Source: an uncultured Pelagibacteraceae bacterium (GTDB lineage Bacteria; Pseudomonadota; Alphaproteobacteria; Pelagibacterales; Pelagibacteraceae). Taken from it: a stretch of DNA of 13,576 nucleotides. The notes below the pieces were generated by a model, which was given only the letters and a program-made list of their open reading frames with translations, made no database searches and had not been told where the DNA came from. The position numbers and the translations under genes are program-made. The stretch lies in assembly GCA_913052435.1 (NCBI GenBank), contig CAJXDV010000020.1:1-13576 (forward strand). Direction: 5' to 3'. Below are positions 7,278 to 13,576 of this stretch, in pieces (within the stretch, counting starts at the first letter, position 1; each line of letters opens with the position of its first letter).

Positions 7278-8241
7278 TTTAAATATAGAGCCGGATATAA
7301 GAATTTCAGTAAATCAAACTTTTGGTATCGATACTGATATGGAAGTTGAGGCTTTTTCAAAAAAAAATGACTACGTTCCCGAAATAGATAAAAATTACAA
7401 ATTTGATAAAGACACTACATTAGCGATACTTTCAGGATTTTCATTTAACAAAAGATGTTTAATTTCAGGATACCATGGAACTGGAAAATCAACACATATA
7501 GAACAGGTCGCAGCCAGACTAAATTGGCCGTGCATTAGAGTTAACCTAGATAGTCATATTAGTAGAATCGATCTAATTGGAAAAGATGCAATTGTAATTA
7601 AAGATGGAAAACAAATTACTGAATTTAAAGAGGGTATATTGCCTTGGTCGATACAGAACCCTATTGCCCTGGTTTTTGATGAATATGATGCTGGAAGACC
7701 AGATGTGATGTTCGTAATTCAAAGGGTATTGGAAACTGAAGGAAATTTTACTTTGTTAGATAAAAATAAAATAATTAAGCAAAATAAGTATTTTAGACTT
7801 TTTGCCACTTCAAACACAGTTGGGCTTGGAGACACAACTGGCCTATATCATGGAACCCAACAAATAAATCAAGGACAAATGGATAGATGGAATATTGTCA
7901 CTATATTGAACTATTTAAGTATGGAAAAAGAAATGGACATAATTGTCGGAAAAAATAAAAATTTAAATAACACAAAAGGTAAAGAAAAAGTTTCAAATAT
8001 GATTAAAGTTGCAACTTTAACAAGAAAAGGATTTATGGCAGGTGATATTTCTACAGTCATGAGTCCTAGAACAGTTCTACACTGGGCTGAAAATTCTGAA
8101 ATATTCAAAGATACAGGATATGCATTTAGAGTTACTTTTTTAAATAAATGTGATGAATTAGAAAAAAATACTATTGCTGAATATTATCAAAGATGTTTTG
8201 GGGAAGATTTGCCAGAGTCGCTGATAACTGGTCAGAAATAA
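7267..8241 (+). CDS. cobS: Cobaltochelatase-type AAA+ ATPase subunit CobS
   Basis: A 324-residue AAA+ ATPase that closely matches alphaproteobacterial CobS along its whole length. FGIDTDMEV and VPEIDKNYKFD form the conserved N-terminus; GYHGTGKSTH is Walker A (about residues 74-83); ALVFDEYDAGRPDVMF is Walker B; LFATSNTVGLGDT is sensor 1; and MSPRTVLHWAEN carries the sensor 2 arginine region. In B12 producers CobS and CobT form the ATP-driven part that lets CobN insert cobalt into hydrogenobyrinate diamide. The start is TTG at 7267, inside the J-domain gene; the first in-frame ATG (codon 25) would remove conserved FGID. The stop codon directly abuts the cobT ATG. No cobN or other B12 gene is in the window, so the real substrate may differ. 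Confidence 0.95.
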   Translation: MTANLNIEPDIRISVNQTFGIDTDMEVEAFSKKNDYVPEIDKNYKFDKDTTLAILSGFSFNKRCLISGYHGTGKSTHIEQVAARLNWPCIRVNLDSHISRIDLIGKDAIVIKDGKQITEFKEGILPWSIQNPIALVFDEYDAGRPDVMFVIQRVLETEGNFTLLDKNKIIKQNKYFRLFATSNTVGLGDTTGLYHGTQQINQGQMDRWNIVTILNYLSMEKEMDIIVGKNKNLNNTKGKEKVSNMIKVATLTRKGFMAGDISTVMSPRTVLHWAENSEIFKDTGYAFRVTFLNKCDELEKNTIAEYYQRCFGEDLPESLITGQK

Positions 8242-10032
8242 ATGAATAAAGAAGACAATTTAAAAGAAAAATTTAAACAAGCTTTAATTTCAACAATAAA
8301 AGTAATTTCTGACGACTTTAAAATAGAAAAAGAAAAAAACTTAAGTTCAAAAAACTATAACTTTTTTGAACTTGATAATCTAAGCACTAGAGAAGATTAT
8401 ATTAAACTAAGAGCTGAAACAGACTCTGAAGCTTTAAAAAGAAAATTTTCAGATAAAAATATTTACCAAAAAAACATACCTCATAATTCTTCTTGCAGAT
8501 TGCTTTATAATATCTCTGAAAAAATAAGATATGAAATGCTAGGAACAAAAATGTTGAAAGGAATATCAAAAAATTTAAAAGATAATTATTCTCACAAAAT
8601 TATACTTAAAAGAAAAGACCAATTAAAATCAAAAGACAATGTAAAAATAGCAGAAGCCTTCGAACTTTACATGCTAAAAAACTTCTTAGGAATTAAACTA
8701 AATTCATTATCAAAAAAAATACTAAGTTTTTGGGAAAAAGATTTTCAATCATCTTTTGATGAACATTTATCATATTTGAATAATAATCTTGAAAATCAGG
8801 AAGTATATAATTCAAAATTTTCAGAAATATTACAGCAAATGGAGATCTTTAACTCTGAAAATGATGATGAAAAACAAGATAAACAAGAAAATGAAAATAA
8901 TAATAACAATAATCAAGATAATCAAAATCAGACACAAGGGGAAGATGAAAAAAAACAACAAGATAAAGATCAAAACGGTCTAGATGCAGATTGTGATTTA
9001 AATGAATTTAGAATGGATGAACAACTAGTAGACACTGACTCCGAAGAACAAAGCTCTGAAAATATAATTCAAAAAATAAACCCAAATATAAGAAACAAAG
9101 AATATAATATTTTTACTACTGAGTTTGATGAGATTGCAAAAGCTGAAACATTGGAAACTGCAGAAGAAATTTTAAAACTTAGAAAAAATTTAGACCAACA
9201 ACTTGTAGGTTTCCAAGATTTAGTTACAAGATTGGCAAATAAGTTACAAAGGCAATTATTAGCAAAACAAAATAGATCATGGGAGTTTGATTTAGAAGAA
9301 GGATTATTAGATAGTTCTAAATTACCTAGAATTATAATTGATCCTTATAATTCATTATCATTTAAAAAAGAAAAGGATTTAGAATTTAAAGATACAGTTG
9401 TTACGTTATTGATTGACAACTCTGGTTCTATGAGAGGAAGACCAATAACAATTGCTGCACTATGTGCAGATATTCTTTCTAGAACATTGGAGAGATGTTC
9501 TGTAAAAGTAGAAATACTTGGCTTTACTACCAAAAATTGGAAAGGTGGCAATAGTAGAGAAGAATGGAATAAACATGGAAAACGAAAAAATCCAGGAAGA
9601 TTAAATGACTTAAGACATATAATTTATAAATCAGCAGATATTCACTGGAGACAATCAAAGAAAAATTTAGGTCTCATGCTAAAGGAAGGTTTATTAAAAG
9701 AAAATATAGACGGAGAAGCAATTACCTGGGCATTTAATAGACTCAAAAAAAGAAAAGAAGAAAGAAAAATTCTTATGGTAATTTCAGATGGTGCACCTGT
9801 AGATGATTCTACTCTTTCTGTTAATTCCGGTGATTTCTTAGAAAAACATCTCAAAAAAATAGTTAAATTTATAGAAAACAAAAGTGATGTGGAAATTCTT
9901 GCAATTGGTATTGGACATGATGTTTCGCGGTATTATCAAAAAGCAATAAAAATCACTGATATTCAAGAATTAGGCGATGTTATGATTGGTCAATTAAGTG
10001 GATTATTTGATAATAAAAAAAAACTTCATTAA
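8242..10032 (+). CDS. cobT: Cobaltochelatase-type VWA subunit CobT
   Basis: A 596-residue protein of usual CobT length. The N-terminal helical domain includes the family segment [22 protein letters not shown] long acidic, Asn/Gln-rich linker (about 204-275, including six Asn in a row) separates it from the C-terminal von Willebrand A domain. The MIDAS metal site DNSGS is at 392-396, with the second acidic strand ISDGAP at 514-519. VWA proteins of this class pair with AAA+ partners such as CobS, as in Mg-chelatase ChlI/ChlD and MoxR/VWA systems. The ATG follows the cobS stop with no gap, so translation is coupled. A run of 9 A occurs at the 3' end (10015-10023). The end overlaps the convergent kinase gene by 4 bases. 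Confidence 0.95.
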   Translation: MNKEDNLKEKFKQALISTIKVISDDFKIEKEKNLSSKNYNFFELDNLSTREDYIKLRAETDSEALKRKFSDKNIYQKNIPHNSSCRLLYNISEKIRYEMLGTKMLKGISKNLKDNYSHKIILKRKDQLKSKDNVKIAEAFELYMLKNFLGIKLNSLSKKILSFWEKDFQSSFDEHLSYLNNNLENQEVYNSKFSEILQQMEIFNSENDDEKQDKQENENNNNNNQDNQNQTQGEDEKKQQDKDQNGLDADCDLNEFRMDEQLVDTDSEEQSSENIIQKINPNIRNKEYNIFTTEFDEIAKAETLETAEEILKLRKNLDQQLVGFQDLVTRLANKLQRQLLAKQNRSWEFDLEEGLLDSSKLPRIIIDPYNSLSFKKEKDLEFKDTVVTLLIDNSGSMRGRPITIAALCADILSRTLERCSVKVEILGFTTKNWKGGNSREEWNKHGKRKNPGRLNDLRHIIYKSADIHWRQSKKNLGLMLKEGLLKENIDGEAITWAFNRLKKRKEERKILMVISDGAPVDDSTLSVNSGDFLEKHLKKIVKFIENKSDVEILAIGIGHDVSRYYQKAIKITDIQELGDVMIGQLSGLFDNKKKLH

Positions 10033-10053
10033 ATATTTAATAGATTTTTATTA
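10011..10053. terminator. A/T inverted repeat over convergent cobT/regB ends (possible bidirectional terminator)
   Basis: A perfect 14-base palindrome, ATTAAATATTTAAT (10028-10041), holds both stop codons. Outer arms TAATAAAAA (10011-10019) and TTTTTATTA (10045-10053) are also complementary. Together they could form an interrupted hairpin with T-runs on both sides. It has no G-C pairs in the matched arms, so its strength as a terminator is doubtful. Confidence 0.3.
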
Positions 10054-11306
10054 AACCACTCTATCTTAATTTCAGCTCCTCCTCTTGTTTCAGAATTTCT
10101 GAATAAAAGTCTTGCATAATTTTTTTCTAGTAAAGTTTTTCCTATAAAGATACCTAAACCTAGACCTGATTTACTATTATCCTTTGAACTTAAAGATTTA
10201 ATATAAGGTTCTCCAATTTTATTTAATATATCTTTTGAAAAACCAGGACCATCATCTTCTATTGTTAGTTCTGAAGTTTCACTATCGCTCTTTATTGCTA
10301 TAAAAATGTTACTTTTGGCAAATTTGTTTGCATTTCCTAAAAAATTTCTTATCCCATACACAATTTCAACAGATTTCTTTATATCAAATGAATTGGTATT
10401 TTGTTCAATATCGATGTAAAAACTTTTTTCAGATATCTCTTCAAAAGAACTTACAATTTCTTTAACATAATCGTACAAACTTATATCCTTATCTATAAAA
10501 TCATCCTCAATAGTAGGATTGAGGGTTAATTTTTTTAAAATTTCATTACATCTGTTCACTTGGCTAACTAATAGTTCGACATCTTTTCCAAAATTTTTAT
10601 TATTTTTTAATTGATCAAATAATTCATGAGAAATAATTTTTATTGTAGATAACGGTGTTCCTAAAGAGTGTGCGGCTGCGGCTGCTTGTGCTCCTAATGA
10701 AACTAGCTCATGTTCTTTTGATATTACTTCTTGTATCTTGTCTAATGCATCTTTTCTAACTCTTGACTCTTTGCCAAAAGTTATTGCAAAATAATTTAGA
10801 AATATCAAAGCCACTATAAGTGCTATGGGTATTGAATAATAATAGTATTTATTAATAATATAATTATTTAATGGCGGCGGCAACTCCTCATGAAAAAAAG
10901 TTATAAATATAACAGAAATAATTGTGAGGATAATTAATAAAATATTTATTTTTAAATTTAAACTAGTTGATGCAAAAATGCTCGGTATTAACAAAAAAAT
11001 TGAAAATGGATTAACAATTCCTCCTGTTAAAAATAATAAAAAACTAAGTTGAATAATATCTAAAACAAGAAAATAAAATGATGTTCTCTCTGATAATTGA
11101 TTTTCTTTATAGAAATATATTAATGCTAAATTACTTATTGCTCCAAAAAAAATAACCGTATTAGATAAAATATAATTAAATTCAAATTTTAAAATAAAAT
11201 TGACAGTATTTATTGTAATAAATTGACCAATTATACCAATCCATCTGAGATTAACGTAAGTATTTTTATTTAATAAATGATTATCAGAAGTGCTGCTTAA
11301 CTCCAT
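10029..11306 (-). CDS. regB: RegB/PrrB/ActS-type redox sensor histidine kinase
   Basis: A 425-residue membrane kinase. About six hydrophobic segments lie between residues 21 and 177, with the quinone-site motif GGIVNPF at 95-101, a RegB hallmark. The dimerisation/H-box reads [15 protein letters not shown] with the phospho-accepting H213. C253 in QVNRCNEIL lies exactly 40 residues later, as the redox-active cysteine does in RegB (H225/C265 in Rhodobacter). The ATPase domain has an N box ([11 protein letters not shown], 320-330), DDGPGF (351-356) and GLGLGIFI (381-388). It would phosphorylate RegA, controlling respiration and redox-responsive genes; no regA is in the window. The residue after His is Ser instead of the usual Glu. 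It begins 3 bases after gyrB, so it is likely co-transcribed with it. Confidence 0.92.
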   Translation of the reverse strand: MELSSTSDNHLLNKNTYVNLRWIGIIGQFITINTVNFILKFEFNYILSNTVIFFGAISNLALIYFYKENQLSERTSFYFLVLDIIQLSFLLFLTGGIVNPFSIFLLIPSIFASTSLNLKINILLIILTIISVIFITFFHEELPPPLNNYIINKYYYYSIPIALIVALIFLNYFAITFGKESRVRKDALDKIQEVISKEHELVSLGAQAAAAAHSLGTPLSTIKIISHELFDQLKNNKNFGKDVELLVSQVNRCNEILKKLTLNPTIEDDFIDKDISLYDYVKEIVSSFEEISEKSFYIDIEQNTNSFDIKKSVEIVYGIRNFLGNANKFAKSNIFIAIKSDSETSELTIEDDGPGFSKDILNKIGEPYIKSLSSKDNSKSGLGLGIFIGKTLLEKNYARLLFRNSETRGGAEIKIEWFNKNLLNI

Positions 11307-11309
11307 CTA

Positions 11310-13396
<2,087 letters not shown>

Positions 13397-13509
13397 TCAT
13401 TTTTTAAATTTTAAATAAAATATATGATCAACCTAAGCTTAAATTAATAAGGTAAATCAATAATAATTATATGTTTTTTTTAAAAATTTTTTTATTTTCT
13501 ATTTTTTAA

Positions 13510-13527
13510 CAAAAAAAGGTTTTTTTG
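13510..13527 (-). terminator. Inverted repeat 3' of the tRNA (possible terminator)
   Basis: CAAAAAAA, GG, TTTTTTTG is a perfect 8-base inverted repeat around two G (CC on the minus strand), 10 bases past the tRNA CCA end. Such a run could stop transcription of the tRNA before gyrB, but the minimal loop forces the inner pairs open and the stem is nearly all A-T. Confidence 0.3.
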
Positions 13528-13537
13528 AACATTAATT

Positions 13538-13576
13538 TGGCGGAGAGAGTGGGATTCGAACCCACGGTACCTGTGA
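13538..13576 (-). tRNA. tRNA-Ser, 3' part (cut by window end)
   Basis: On the minus strand the sequence ends with an encoded CCA (13538-13540) preceded by discriminator G (13541), the 7-base acceptor half TCTCTCC (13542-13548), and a T arm with perfect stem GTGGG/CCCAC around TTCGAAT (13549-13565). The remaining 11 bases (13566-13576) would be the end of the variable arm. A G discriminator with a TCTCTCC acceptor half fits the usual GGAGAGA start of serine tRNAs. The anticodon is outside the window, so the isoacceptor is unknown and the Ser assignment is probable rather than certain. Confidence 0.8.

Noticed and set aside
8863-8960. Possible short tandem repeat or CRISPR-like array in cobT
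   Set aside because: The sequence is low-complexity AAT/GAT/CAA codons in an acidic linker; there are no regular repeats with unique spacers.
8789-8983. 64-aa Lys/Ile-rich frame inside cobT
   Set aside because: It is a shifted frame through the Asn/Asp/Lys-rich linker of CobT; its composition follows from that repeat-like sequence.

Overview
The window is a very AT-rich, gene-dense stretch of a bacterial chromosome with no mobile element, CRISPR array or phage gene visible. The gene content points to Alphaproteobacteria: a RegB/PrrB-type redox kinase, alpha-type CobS/CobT next to a J-domain gene and bolA, and a peptide deformylase with the GIGLAAIQ form of motif 1. The low GC, lysine/asparagine/isoleucine-rich proteins, gaps of 0-60 bases and frequent overlaps suggest a streamlined, free-living marine lineage such as SAR11 (Pelagibacterales) or a similar group. 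The lineage assignment is inference from gene content; no search was run.

Layout. (1) Bases 1-730, plus strand: the 3' end of a histone-deacetylase-family (AcuC-like) gene, then a small SET-domain methyltransferase gene with a GTG start. (2) Bases 720-4818, minus strand: a compact run read as small membrane protein (61 aa), large exported helical-repeat protein (about 578 aa), def, fmt, truA. The last three handle formyl-methionine initiation/deformylation and tRNA modification; the first two are unrecognised. (3) Bases 4875-6480, plus strand: aroK-aroB of the shikimate pathway, overlapping by 14 bases. (4) Bases 6469-6729, minus strand: bolA, divergent by only 20 bases from (5) bases 6750-10032, plus strand: a J-domain protein with an N-terminal Cys/His cluster, then cobS and cobT (AAA+ ATPase and VWA/MIDAS partner). 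(6) Bases 10029-13367, minus strand: gyrB followed by a RegB-like sensor kinase. (7) Bases 13368-13537: a short AT-rich spacer, then the 3' end of a class II tRNA, most likely tRNA-Ser, on the minus strand.

Points of interest are the deacetylase/SET methyltransferase pair, the CobS-CobT-J-protein-BolA neighbourhood (no cobN seen here), the unknown exported protein with its overlapping membrane partner upstream of def-fmt-truA, a RegB whose phospho-histidine is followed by Ser instead of Glu, a GyrB without the long insertion usual in proteobacteria, A-homopolymers of 11-13 bases inside essential genes, and A/T-only inverted repeats lying over convergent gene ends. I found no clearly new defence or mobile system. 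The least explained loci are the exported-protein/membrane-protein pair and the CobST neighbourhood.
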